Source: Burkholderiales bacterium (GTDB lineage: Bacteria > Pseudomonadota > Gammaproteobacteria > Burkholderiales > Burkholderiaceae_C). Taken from it: a stretch of DNA of 38,517 bases. Below, one piece after another: positions 1 to 8,978 of this stretch. Positions within the stretch are counted from its first letter, which is position 1, and every line of letters starts with the position of its first letter. The notes below the pieces were generated by a model. The model did not search any database. It was not told where the DNA came from and saw only the letters and a list, made by a program, of their open reading frames with translations. The translations under genes and the position numbers were made by a program. Location: NCBI GenBank assembly GCA_025351025.1, contig JANXWR010000134.1:1-38517 (forward strand), in the 5' to 3' direction.

Positions 1-2615
1 CCCGAGGTCTGCACGTGGTACTTGAGCTTCTGGCTGCGCTCGCTCGCGCCGTAACGGTCGCGCATCGCCACCGCCCAGATGCGCCGCGCCACCCGTCCGA
101 GCACCGTGTACTCGGGGTCCATGCCGTTGCTGAAGAAAAAGCTCAGGTTCGGCGCGAAGTCGTCGATGTGCATGCCGCGCGCCAGATAGGCTTCGACGAA
201 GGTGAAGCCGTTGCTCAGCGTGAATGCCAGCTGGCTGATCGGATTCGCGCCGGCCTCGGCGATGTGATAGCCGCTGATGCTTACCGAATAGAAGTTGCGC
301 ACCTTGTGGTGCACGAAGTATTCGGCGATGTCGCCCATCACCTTGAGGCTGAACTCGGTCGAGAAGATGCAGGTGTTCTGGCCCTGGTCCTCTTTCAGGA
401 TGTCGGCCTGCACGGTGCCGCGCACGTTCTCGAGCACCCAGGCGCGGATCTTCTGGACCTCGCCGTCGGTCGGGGCGCGCCCGTTGTCGGCCTTGAACTT
501 GTCGAGGTTCTGGTCGATCGCCGTGTTCAGGAACATCGCCAGGATCGTCGGCGCCGGGCCGTTGATGGTCATGCTCACGCTCGTGGCAGGGTTGGTCAGG
601 TCGAAGCCCGAGTACAGGACCTTCATGTCGTCGAGCGTGGCGATCGAGACGCCCGAGTTGCCGACCTTGCCGTAGATGTCGGGCCGGATCGCCGGGTCGT
701 TGCCGTACAGGGTGACCGAGTCGAACGCGGTCGACAGGCGCTTGGCCGCCAAGCCGGCCGAGAGCAGCTTGAAGCGGGTGTTGGTCTTGAAGGCGTCGCC
801 CTCGCCTGCGAACATGCGGGTCGGGTCCTCGCCTTCGCGCTTGAAGGCAAAGGTTCCTGCCGTATAGGGAAAGCTGCCCGGCACGTTGTCGAGCATCAGC
901 CACTTCAGGATCTCGCCGTGGTCTTCCCAGGTGGGAAGCGCGACCTTGCGGATCTTGTTGCCCGAGAGCGTGGTGTGAACCAGGGCCGTGCGGATTTCCT
1001 TGCCGCGAATCTTCACCACGTACTCGTCGCCGGCGTAGGCCTTCTGCATGTCGGGCCACATCGCGAGCAGCTTCTTCGCGCGCGCGTCCTGTCGTGATTC
1101 GCGCTGTTCGGCGAGCTGGGTCAGGGCCGCACCGGCGCTGTTCTGGTCGAGGTCGGCCTGGTGCAACATGCGCGCGCTCGCGCCGAGCTGCTGCACCTCG
1201 CGCGCGAGCACGGCCGCGCCGCGAGCCAGCTTCTTGTAGCCGCGCACGGTGTCGGCGATGTCGGCCAGGTAGCGCGCCCGGGCGCCCGGCACGATCGGCA
1301 CCTGGTGCGTGCTGTGCCGCGTCGTCGCGACCGGCAACGTGCCCGTGGCCACCTTCATGCCGAGCCCGGCAAGGCGCGGCAGCAGCGCCTGGTACAGCGC
1401 CGTCACGCCGTCGTCGTTGAAGCGGCTGGCCATTGTGCCGAACACCGGCATGTCTTCGGTCTTGGCCTGCCACGCCTCCTTGTTGCGTTGCACCTGCTTG
1501 GCGACGTCGCGCAAGGCGTCGGCGGCGCCCTTGCGGTCGAACTTGTTGATGGCGACGAACTCGGCGAAGTCGAGCATGTCGATCTTCTCGAGCTGGCTCG
1601 GTGCGCCGAACTCCGGCGTCATCACGTACATGGGCACGTCGACCAGCGGCACGATCGCCGCGTCGCCCTGGCCGATGCCCGAGGTCTCGACGATGATGAG
1701 GTCGAAGCCGGTGCACTTGCAGGCCGCGAGCACGTCGGGCAGGGCCCGGCTGATCTCGCTGCCGAAGTCGCGCGTCGCCAGGCTGCGCATGTAAACCTTC
1801 TGCCCATCGCTCCAGGGCTGGATCGCGTTCATCCGGATGCGGTCGCCGAGAAGGGCGCCGCCGCTCTTGCGTCGGCTCGGGTCGATCGAGATGACGGCGA
1901 CGCTGAGCGAGTCGTTCTGATCGAGACGCAGACGTCGGATCAGCTCGTCGGTGAGGCTGGACTTGCCCGCGCCGCCGGTGCCGGTGATGCCGAGTACGGG
2001 AGTCTTCGCCTTCGCCGCCTCGGCGTGCATGGACCGCTTGATCGCGTCGCCGGCCCTGCCGTTCTCGAGCGCGGTGATGAGCTGCGCGAGCGCACGCCAG
2101 TGCGCTTCGGTCCGGCCCTGAATCGCGGCGAGCGACTTGGGCGCATGCACCGACAGATCGTGATCGCAGCGCATCACCATCTCGCCGATCATTCCCATGA
2201 GGCCCATGCGCTGGCCGTCTTCGGGGCTGTAGATGCGCGTCACGCCGTAGCTCTGCAGCTCGGCGATCTCGCCGCGCACGATGACGCCGCCGCCGCCGCC
2301 GAAGACCTGGATGTGAGCGCCGCCGCGCTCCTTCAGCAGGTCGACCATGTACTTGAAGTACTCGACGTGGCCACCCTGGTAGGAGCTGATGGCGATGCCC
2401 CGCGCGTCTTCCTGAAGCGCGGCCGTGACGACCTCTTCGACCGAGCGGTTGTGGCCCAGGTGCACGACCTCGGCGCCCATGCCTTGCAGGATGCGCCGCA
2501 TGATGTTGATGGCGGCGTCGTGGCCGTCGAACAGGCTGGCCGCGGTGACGAAGCGCACCTTGTGCTTCGGTCGATACGCGGCGAGCGCCTTGAATTCTGC
2601 GGACAGGTCGGTCAT
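1..2615 (-). CDS. icmF: Fused isobutyryl-CoA mutase IcmF (B12-binding domain + MeaB-like G-protein chaperone + mutase domain), 3' end truncated by window edge
   Basis: Minus-strand frame from ATG at 2615 stays open to the window edge (not in ORF track because it runs off). Reads MTDLSAEFKALAAYRPKHKVRFVTAASLFDGHDAAINIMRRILQGMGAEVVHLGHNRS..., P-loop GITGTGGAGKSSLTDEL, mutase motifs TRMFAGEGDA, LKEDQGQNTCIFSTEFSLKVM, SGYHIAEAGANPISQLAFTLSNGFTFVEAYLARGM. Confidence 0.93.
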   Translation of the reverse strand, partial: MTDLSAEFKALAAYRPKHKVRFVTAASLFDGHDAAINIMRRILQGMGAEVVHLGHNRSVEEVVTAALQEDARGIAISSYQGGHVEYFKYMVDLLKERGGAHIQVFGGGGGVIVRGEIAELQSYGVTRIYSPEDGQRMGLMGMIGEMVMRCDHDLSVHAPKSLAAIQGRTEAHWRALAQLITALENGRAGDAIKRSMHAEAAKAKTPVLGITGTGGAGKSSLTDELIRRLRLDQNDSLSVAVISIDPSRRKSGGALLGDRIRMNAIQPWSDGQKVYMRSLATRDFGSEISRALPDVLAACKCTGFDLIIVETSGIGQGDAAIVPLVDVPMYVMTPEFGAPSQLEKIDMLDFAEFVAINKFDRKGAADALRDVAKQVQRNKEAWQAKTEDMPVFGTMASRFNDDGVTALYQALLPRLAGLGMKVATGTLPVATTRHSTHQVPIVPGARARYLADIADTVRGYKKLARGAAVLAREVQQLGASARMLHQADLDQNSAGAALTQLAEQRESRQDARAKKLLAMWPDMQKAYAGDEYVVKIRGKEIRTALVHTTLSGNKIRKVALPTWEDHGEILKWLMLDNVPGSFPYTAGTFAFKREGEDPTRMFAGEGDAFKTNTRFKLLSAGLAAKRLSTAFDSVTLYGNDPAIRPDIYGKVGNSGVSIATLDDMKVLYSGFDLTNPATSVSMTINGPAPTILAMFLNTAIDQNLDKFKADNGRAPTDGEVQKIRAWVLENVRGTVQADILKEDQGQNTCIFSTEFSLKVMGDIAEYFVHHKVRNFYSVSISGYHIAEAGANPISQLAFTLSNGFTFVEAYLARGMHIDDFAPNLSFFFSNGMDPEYTVLGRVARRIWAVAMRDRYGASERSQKLKYHVQTS

Positions 2616-2640
2616 GGGCGGGTCTCGGGATGCGGTGTTG

Positions 2641-4197
2641 TCAGCTCGACACGAGTTCGCGAAGAGTCCGGCGCAGCAGCTTCCCGGTGGCGGAGCGCGG
2701 CAGGCTGTCGATGATGCGGATCTGCGACGGGCGCTTGATGTGACCGAGGCGTTGTTCGCAGTGGTCCCGCACGGCGGCGATCAACTCGCTGGGCCTGACG
2801 TTCACGCCGTCACGCTTGGGCACGACGAAGGCGACCGGGCATTCGCCGAAGCGATCGTCGGCGATGCCGACCACGGCGCAGTCCCAGACGCCAGGTGCGT
2901 CGCGGATCGCGGCCTCGATCTCCTGCGGGTAGACGTTGACACCGCCGGAGATGATCATGTCGTCCTGGCGATCGGTGAGGTAGAGGTAGCCGTCGGCGTC
3001 GACATGGCCGATGTCGCCGAAGGTCTGCCAGCCTTTGGGCAGGGTGCGTGCGGCGGTCTTCTCGGGCGCCCTGTAGTAGACGAACGGCGCCACACCGGAA
3101 AAGCAGATCAGGCCGGTTGCGCCGGCCGCGAGTTCGTTGCCGGACTCGTCGGCGATGTGCAACGTGCCTTTGCGAACCCGGCCGACCGATCCCGGGTGCA
3201 CGAGCGCCTCGGTCGAGTCGATCAGCGTCAGGCCGACGCCTTCGCTGCCGGAGTAGTACTCGACGAGGATCGGCCCCCACCAATCGATCATGGCCTGCTT
3301 CACCGCTGGCGAGCAGGGCGCTGCGCCGTGCACTGCGCTGCGGTGCATCGGCGCGCTGAACGCGGTGCGGCGCGCGGCGGGCAATTGCAGCAGGCGCTGG
3401 AACATGGCCGGCACCCACTGGCTGTGCGTGATCTCTTCCTGCTCGAGCAAGCGCAAAGCCTGGTCGGCGTCGAAGCGCTCCATCACGTGCAGGGTGCCGC
3501 CGCCGGCCGTGACGGCCAGCGCGAATCGCAAGGGTGCAGCGTGGTAGAGCGGCGCGGTCGAGAGGTAGCGCACGGGGTCGTCGCCCAGGCCGAACAGCGT
3601 GAGCAGGTCGGCAGCGAACGGCGGCGTGCCGCGATAGTCGGCGGGCAGCAGGGGACGGATCACGCCCTTGGGCGTGCCGGTCGTGCCCGAGGTGTAGACC
3701 ATGAGCGCGCCGGACGCCTCGTCGGCCGTCGGCAGAGGCGACGTCGCGGCAAGCATCGGCTCCATGGCGTCGAAGCCGGCGATCGCGCCGCGCAGCGACA
3801 GCCACGATCGACCGGCTCCGACCAGGGTTCGCAGCGACGCTGCGACTTCGCCCAGCGCCGCGTCAGCGATCACGGCCTTGGCATCGCAGTCTTCGACGAG
3901 GTAGCGCAATTCACCGGCGGTCAAACCGGTCGCCATCGGCGTCAGATAGAGGCCGGCACGCCACGCCGCCCAGCCCATGGCCACGGCCTCGGGCCGGTTG
4001 CCGATCAGCGACGCGACATGGTCGCCTCGCACCAATCCCAATCCGCGCAAGGCCGCGGCCATCCGGTTGCCCAGCGCTTCCAGGTCGGCATAGTTGAGGC
4101 GTTCGCCAGCGCAGACGATCGCGGCGCGTTGCGGCACGGCGAGCGCGACCCGGCGCAAGTCACGCGTCGCGCCCCGGGTGGCGGCTATCGCATTCAT
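2641..4197 (-). CDS. AMP-dependent acyl-CoA synthetase/ligase
   Basis: 518 aa; MVYTSGTTGTPKGVIRP, GDIGHVDADGYLYLTDRQDDMIISGGVNVYPQEIE, C-terminal PRSATGKLLRRTLRE. Confidence 0.92.
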   Translation of the reverse strand: MNAIAATRGATRDLRRVALAVPQRAAIVCAGERLNYADLEALGNRMAAALRGLGLVRGDHVASLIGNRPEAVAMGWAAWRAGLYLTPMATGLTAGELRYLVEDCDAKAVIADAALGEVAASLRTLVGAGRSWLSLRGAIAGFDAMEPMLAATSPLPTADEASGALMVYTSGTTGTPKGVIRPLLPADYRGTPPFAADLLTLFGLGDDPVRYLSTAPLYHAAPLRFALAVTAGGGTLHVMERFDADQALRLLEQEEITHSQWVPAMFQRLLQLPAARRTAFSAPMHRSAVHGAAPCSPAVKQAMIDWWGPILVEYYSGSEGVGLTLIDSTEALVHPGSVGRVRKGTLHIADESGNELAAGATGLICFSGVAPFVYYRAPEKTAARTLPKGWQTFGDIGHVDADGYLYLTDRQDDMIISGGVNVYPQEIEAAIRDAPGVWDCAVVGIADDRFGECPVAFVVPKRDGVNVRPSELIAAVRDHCEQRLGHIKRPSQIRIIDSLPRSATGKLLRRTLRELVSS

Positions 4198-4219
4198 GAG
4201 ATCGAACCGGGAGCTGCCG

Positions 4220-5122
4220 TCAGCCGGCGCTGCGCTGCGCCTTCTCCTGCTCGGCGCGGCCGCGCACCAGCGACTTGGCCTCGGCCCAGTCTTCGGCGGT
4301 CAGCTTGCCGAGCGCCGCGAAGGTGCTCGGCGCGGCCAGGTGGTGTCCGCCATCGATCGGGATGTTCGCGCCGGTCAGGTACTCGCAGCCGTCGGCTTGC
4401 AGGAAGGTGAGCAGGTTGCACAGCTCGGGCATGCGGCCGAAGCGCTGCATCGGCACTTCGTCGGCGGAAGCCGCGCCGACGTTGGCCTTCGGAATCGGCG
4501 CGAGCTTTTCCCACGCGCTTTCGGTCGGGAAGGGGCCCGGCGCGACGGCGTTGACGCGGATGTTGTGCTTGCCCCATTCGACCGCCAGCGACATCGTCAT
4601 CGCGTGCACTGCCGTCTTGGCCATCACCGAGGGCAGCACGTAGGCCGAGCCGGTCCAGACCCAGGTCACCAGCATGCTGACGACCGAGCCGGGCAAGCCC
4701 TGTGCGATCCAGCGCCGGCCGCAGGCGAGGGTGGCGAACAGGCAGCCGTCCATCACCGTCGAGCGCACGGCAGCGAAGCCGCGCGGGCTGATGTCGATCG
4801 ACGGCGAGATGAAGTTGGCGGCGGCGTTGTTGATCAGACCGGTCAGCGGCCCGCCTTGCCAGATGCGCTCGACCATGGCCTCGATCTGCTCGGCATCGCG
4901 CACGTCGCAGATCTGGTGTTCGATCGAGCCGCCGTGCGCTGCCGCGGCCTGCAGCTCGGCGACGGTTTCCTTCAGCACCGCTTCGCGGCGGCCGCAGATG
5001 TGCACCGAAGCGCCGTGGGCGACGAACTGGCGCGCCAGCTCCTTGCCGAGGCCGGTGCCGCCGCCAGTGATGAGGATGCGCTTGCCGGCCAGAACATCGG
5101 CACGAAAGGTGGAAGGGGTCAC
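4220..5122 (-). CDS. SDR family oxidoreductase (2,4-dienoyl-CoA reductase-like)
   Basis: GKRILITGGGTGLGKELARQF, NNAAANF, DGGHHLAAPS. GTG at 5122 preferred over the ORF-track ATG at 5161 because the latter overlaps the upstream CDS. Confidence 0.82.
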   Translation of the reverse strand: MTPSTFRADVLAGKRILITGGGTGLGKELARQFVAHGASVHICGRREAVLKETVAELQAAAAHGGSIEHQICDVRDAEQIEAMVERIWQGGPLTGLINNAAANFISPSIDISPRGFAAVRSTVMDGCLFATLACGRRWIAQGLPGSVVSMLVTWVWTGSAYVLPSVMAKTAVHAMTMSLAVEWGKHNIRVNAVAPGPFPTESAWEKLAPIPKANVGAASADEVPMQRFGRMPELCNLLTFLQADGCEYLTGANIPIDGGHHLAAPSTFAALGKLTAEDWAEAKSLVRGRAEQEKAQRSAG

Positions 5123-5132
5123 GGTGAGGTTC

Positions 5133-6329
5133 CTAGACCGGGTTGACGCCGAGCACGCCATTGAGGGCGTCCTTGCGCGGCTTGTAGCTGGCGAAAAGCT
5201 GGCGGCCGATGATGTGCTTCATCACCTCGATCGAGCCGCCGGCGATCTTGACGATGCGCGCGTCGGCATAGGCGCGCGCGATAGGGTATTCCCACATGTA
5301 GCCCCAGCCGCCGAACAGCTGCAAGCACTCGTCGACCACCTTGCAATGCATGTTGCTGAGCCACATCTTGGCCATTGCGGCATCGACCGCGTCGAGCTCG
5401 CCCTTCATGAAATTGGCGATGCACTTGTCGGTGAACTGGCGGCCGACCACCGCCTCGGTCTTCAACTCGGCGAGCTTGAACTGCGTGTTCTGGAAGTCGG
5501 CAATCGTCTTGCCGAAGGCCTTGCGGTTGGCGGTGTAGTCGATCGTCCACTCGACCACGGTCTCGGCCACCACGGCCGAGCGGATCGCCTGCGCCAGCCG
5601 CTCCTGCGCGAGCTTGGTCATCATCAGCTCGAAGCCCTTGCCTTCTTCACCGAGCATGGCGGCGGCGGGAACGCGCACCTCGTCGAAGAACAGCTCCGAG
5701 GTGTCCTGCGCCTTCATGCCGAGCTTGTGCAGGTTCTTGCCGCGGCGAAAGCCGGGCAGGCTGGTGTCGACGAGGAACAGCGTCACGCCCTTGGCGCCGG
5801 CCGTCGAATCTGTCTTCGTCGCGAGCACGATCACGTCGCACAACTGGCCATTCGAGATGAAGACCTTCTGGCCCGAGATCACATAGTCGTCGCCGTCGCG
5901 GACGGCCTTGGTGCGGATCGCCTTGAGGTCGGAGCCGGCGTGCGGCTCGGTCATGCCGAGCGAGCCGATCGCCTCGCCGGTGACCATCTTCGGCAGCCAT
6001 TGCTTCTTCTGCGCTTCGCTGCCGAAGCTGGCGATGTAGGTGGCGACGAGATCGCAATGGATCATGAAGCCGGGGCCGGTGAAGCCGGAACGCGCCATCT
6101 CCTCGAACACGACGACGTCGAACAGGTAATCGGCGGCGGCGCCGCCGTACTGCTCGGGCACGGTGCAGCACAGCATGCCGGCAGCACCGGCCTTGAGCCA
6201 CAACTCGCGCGGCACGACCCCCGTCCCTTCCCAGGCCGCGTGATGCGGCGCGATCTCGTTCTCGATGAAGCGCCGCACCATGTCGCGAAACGCCTCGTGG
6301 TCCTCGTTGAACAACTCGCGCTTGAACAC
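5133..6329 (-). CDS. Acyl-CoA dehydrogenase
   Basis: VFKRELFNEDHEAFRDMVRRFIENEIAPHHAAWE..., GSLGMTEPHAGSDLKAIRTKA, RKAFGKTIADFQNTQFKLAEL, YADARIVKIAGGSIEVMKHIIGRQL. Start taken as GTG 6329; the upstream part of the ORF is non-homologous in character. Confidence 0.9.
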   Translation of the reverse strand: MFKRELFNEDHEAFRDMVRRFIENEIAPHHAAWEGTGVVPRELWLKAGAAGMLCCTVPEQYGGAAADYLFDVVVFEEMARSGFTGPGFMIHCDLVATYIASFGSEAQKKQWLPKMVTGEAIGSLGMTEPHAGSDLKAIRTKAVRDGDDYVISGQKVFISNGQLCDVIVLATKTDSTAGAKGVTLFLVDTSLPGFRRGKNLHKLGMKAQDTSELFFDEVRVPAAAMLGEEGKGFELMMTKLAQERLAQAIRSAVVAETVVEWTIDYTANRKAFGKTIADFQNTQFKLAELKTEAVVGRQFTDKCIANFMKGELDAVDAAMAKMWLSNMHCKVVDECLQLFGGWGYMWEYPIARAYADARIVKIAGGSIEVMKHIIGRQLFASYKPRKDALNGVLGVNPV

Positions 6330-6346
6330 CTTGTTCTCCTGGGGAC

Positions 6347-7513
6347 TCAGTACGACTTCGGCAGGTCCAGCACCTTTTCGGCGATGAACGAGAGGATCAA
6401 TTGCTCGGTGACCGGCGCGATGCGGGTGATGGTGACCTCGCGCAGCAGCCGCTCGACGTGGTATTCCTTGGCGTAGCCGAAGCCGCCGTGCGTCAGCACC
6501 GCCTGCAGGCACGAGTCGAAGCCGGCGCGGGCGCCGAGGAACTTGGCGGCGTTGGCCTCGGCGCCGCATTGCTGATGCTGGTCATAGAGCCAGGCGCCCT
6601 TCATGACCATCGCCCACGCCGCCTCGAGCGCCATCCAGCGCTCGGCGAGCGGATGCTGGATGCCCTGGTTCTGGCCGATCGGTCGGCCGAACACGACGCG
6701 CTCGCGGGCGTACTTCGCGGCGCGGCGCAGCGCGTCCTGGCCGATCGCGATGGCTTCGGCCGCCACCAGCAGCCGCTCCGGGTTCAGGCTATGCAGGATG
6801 TACGAGAAGCCCTCGCCCTCTTCGCCGATGCGGTCGGCCTCGGGAATGAACAGGCCGTCGATGAAGATCGAGTTCGAGTCGACCGCCTTGCGTCCCATCT
6901 TCGGGATGCGGTGAACTTCGATCTTGCTGCGGTCGAGGTCGGTGTAGAAGATCGTGATGCCGTCGGTCGGCTTCTTGCAATCCTCGAGCTTGGTCGTGCG
7001 CGTGAGCAGCATGATCTTGCTCGCCACCTGCGCGGTCGAGGTCCAGACCTTCTGGCCGTGCACGACGTAGCCGCCCGGAACCTTCTGCGCGAAGGTCTTG
7101 ATCGCCGTCGTGTTGAGACCGGCGTCGGGCTCGGTGAAGCCGAAGGCCACCTGATCCTTGCCGGAGGCGAGCGCCGGCAGCCAGCGCTGGCGTTGCTCGT
7201 CGGTGCCGAAGACGACGATCGGATGCGGTCCGAACAGGTTGATGTGCACCGTCGAGGCCGCCGCCATGCCGCCGCCGTGGCTGGCCACCTCGTGCATCAT
7301 GATCGCTGCCTCGGTCACGCCGAGACCGGCGCCGCCGAACTCCGGCGGCAGGGTGATGCCGAGCCAGCCGGACTCGGCCATGGCGCGATGGAATTCGTGC
7401 GGGAACTTGCCGTCGTCGTCGCGCGCCAGCCAGTACTCGTCGTCGAACGAGCGCACCACGGCGCTCACGCCGTCGCGGATCGCACGATGGTCTTCGCTGA
7501 TGGAAAAGTCCAT
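6347..7513 (-). CDS. Acyl-CoA dehydrogenase
   Basis: 388 aa; GWLGITLPPEFGGAGLGVTEAAIMMHE, FGFTEPDAGLNTTAIKT, RVVFGRPIGQNQGIQHPLAE, GGFGYAKEYHVERLLREVTITRIAPVTEQLI. Confidence 0.91.
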   Translation of the reverse strand: MDFSISEDHRAIRDGVSAVVRSFDDEYWLARDDDGKFPHEFHRAMAESGWLGITLPPEFGGAGLGVTEAAIMMHEVASHGGGMAAASTVHINLFGPHPIVVFGTDEQRQRWLPALASGKDQVAFGFTEPDAGLNTTAIKTFAQKVPGGYVVHGQKVWTSTAQVASKIMLLTRTTKLEDCKKPTDGITIFYTDLDRSKIEVHRIPKMGRKAVDSNSIFIDGLFIPEADRIGEEGEGFSYILHSLNPERLLVAAEAIAIGQDALRRAAKYARERVVFGRPIGQNQGIQHPLAERWMALEAAWAMVMKGAWLYDQHQQCGAEANAAKFLGARAGFDSCLQAVLTHGGFGYAKEYHVERLLREVTITRIAPVTEQLILSFIAEKVLDLPKSY

Positions 7514-7540
7514 GAGATGTCTCCGTAGCCGCCGTCGTGA

Positions 7541-8410
7541 TCAGCCCGCGCCGGCCAGCGTGCGCAAGGCCTGCGTCAGGTGCGGCTTGTCGATCATCAC
7601 GCCATCGATGCTGAGCGTGCCGGCCTCGGGCTGCGCCGCGAATGCATCGACGATGCGGCGGGCATGAGCGAGCTCGGCTTCGCTCGGCGAATAGGCCTCG
7701 TTGATGATTGCGACCTGGTCGGGATGGATGGCGATGCGGCCCCGAAATCCGCGCCGGCGTGAGGCGCGGCAGGCGATGGCGAGGCCGGCGGAATCGCGAA
7801 AATCGGCATGCAGGGTATCGATCGCCGGCACGCCCGCCGCCGCGGCGGCGGCGAGGCAGAGCGAGTTGGCAAGCAGGTAGAGCGGCGACCAGCTGCCGTC
7901 TTCGTCGCGGTTCGATACCGCGCCGATCGCCGCCGACAAGTCCTCGGCGCCCCAGGTGACGCCGGCGAGCCGCGCGATCGGCCCGGCGAAGCTCTGCATG
8001 TTGAGGATGGCTTCGGGCGTTTCGGTGGCGACCGGGACGATCCGCACCGAGCCGGCCGCCATGCCGGCGCGCGCTTCGAGCGCGTCGAGGCAGTGGCCGA
8101 GCCGCACGATGTCGGCGGCGCTGCGCGTCTTCGGCAGCATGATCCCGGCCAGACCGGCGACGACGACGGTGGCGAGGTCGCCCATCGCCATGCCGCTGTC
8201 GAGCGGGTTGATGCGCACGTAGAGCTGCGCCCCGAGTTGCTTCGCGTTCGCCGTGATGAACGCAGCCGCCGTGCCGCGCGCGCCGGCTTTGCGCGCCTCG
8301 GCCACCGAGTCCTCGAGGTCGAGGATCAGCGCGTCGGCCGGGCTGCCGAGCGACTTGGCGAGCTTTTTCTCGCTGTCGGCCGGCACGAACAGCATCGAGC
8401 GCAGCTTCAT
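7541..8410 (-). CDS. HpcH/HpaI aldolase / citrate lyase beta-like CoA ester lyase
   Basis: 289 aa; RSMLFVPADSEKKLAKSLGSPADALILDLEDSVAEARK, YVRINPLDSG, GIMLPKTRSAADI, GRIAIHPDQVAIINEAYSPS. Confidence 0.9.
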   Translation of the reverse strand: MKLRSMLFVPADSEKKLAKSLGSPADALILDLEDSVAEARKAGARGTAAAFITANAKQLGAQLYVRINPLDSGMAMGDLATVVVAGLAGIMLPKTRSAADIVRLGHCLDALEARAGMAAGSVRIVPVATETPEAILNMQSFAGPIARLAGVTWGAEDLSAAIGAVSNRDEDGSWSPLYLLANSLCLAAAAAAGVPAIDTLHADFRDSAGLAIACRASRRRGFRGRIAIHPDQVAIINEAYSPSEAELAHARRIVDAFAAQPEAGTLSIDGVMIDKPHLTQALRTLAGAG

Positions 8411-8859
8411 GCCGGCTTCCTCAGCATCAGCGCCTGGCGGGTGCAGACGCAGACCTCTTCGTCGCGCTGGTTGAGGCCCTGGTGCAGGAAGGTGACGATG
8501 CCGGCGTTGGGCCGCGACTTGCTGGCGCGAACTTCCTTGACGGTGGTGCGCGAGCGGATCGTGTCGCCATGGAACACCGGGCTCGGAAACCGGGTGTCGA
8601 TCATGCCGAGGTTGGCGACCGTCGTGCCGAGCGTCGTGTCCTGCACCGAGAGGCCGATCACGAGCCCGAGCGTGAAGATGCTGTTGACGAGCGGCTTGCC
8701 GAACTCGGTGCCCTTGCAGTACTCGGCGTCGATGTGGATGGCCGCCGGGTTGTAGGTGGCGCTGCAGAACCAGACGTTGTCGGCCTCGGTCACCGTGCGA
8801 TGGATTTCATGCTCGAATGTCTGCCCGACGCTGAACTCCTCGAACCACCGGCCTGCCAT
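8407..8859 (-). CDS. MaoC family dehydratase (hot-dog fold)
   Basis: 150 aa; RWFEEFSVGQTFEHEIHRTVTEADNVWFCSATYNPAAIHIDAEYCKGTEFGKPLVNSIFTLGLVIGLSVQDT; 4-bp overlap with 8410. Confidence 0.88.
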   Translation of the reverse strand: MAGRWFEEFSVGQTFEHEIHRTVTEADNVWFCSATYNPAAIHIDAEYCKGTEFGKPLVNSIFTLGLVIGLSVQDTTLGTTVANLGMIDTRFPSPVFHGDTIRSRTTVKEVRASKSRPNAGIVTFLHQGLNQRDEEVCVCTRQALMLRKPA

Positions 8860-8909
8860 GCGCGCTGCTCCTGGAAAGACTTTCGTGCTTCAGCGTATGG
8901 AAGCACATG

Positions 8910-8923
8910 GTACGCATGTGTAC
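8910..8923. promoter_or_regulatory. Operator-like near-palindrome in the divergent 8859/8979 intergenic region
   Basis: GTACGCATGTGTAC; same GTACGCATNNNTAC pattern recurs at 36482-36495 upstream of the MarR gene. Confidence 0.4.
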
Positions 8924-8978
8924 TATAGCAAAGGATGGCACTCCGCAACTCGGGTGCAACCATGAGGGAGACGCGCCG

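Noticed and set aside
15-1097. 360-aa plus-strand ORF at the left edge
   Set aside because: Antisense shadow of icmF, which reads continuously on the minus strand from 2615 to the window edge.
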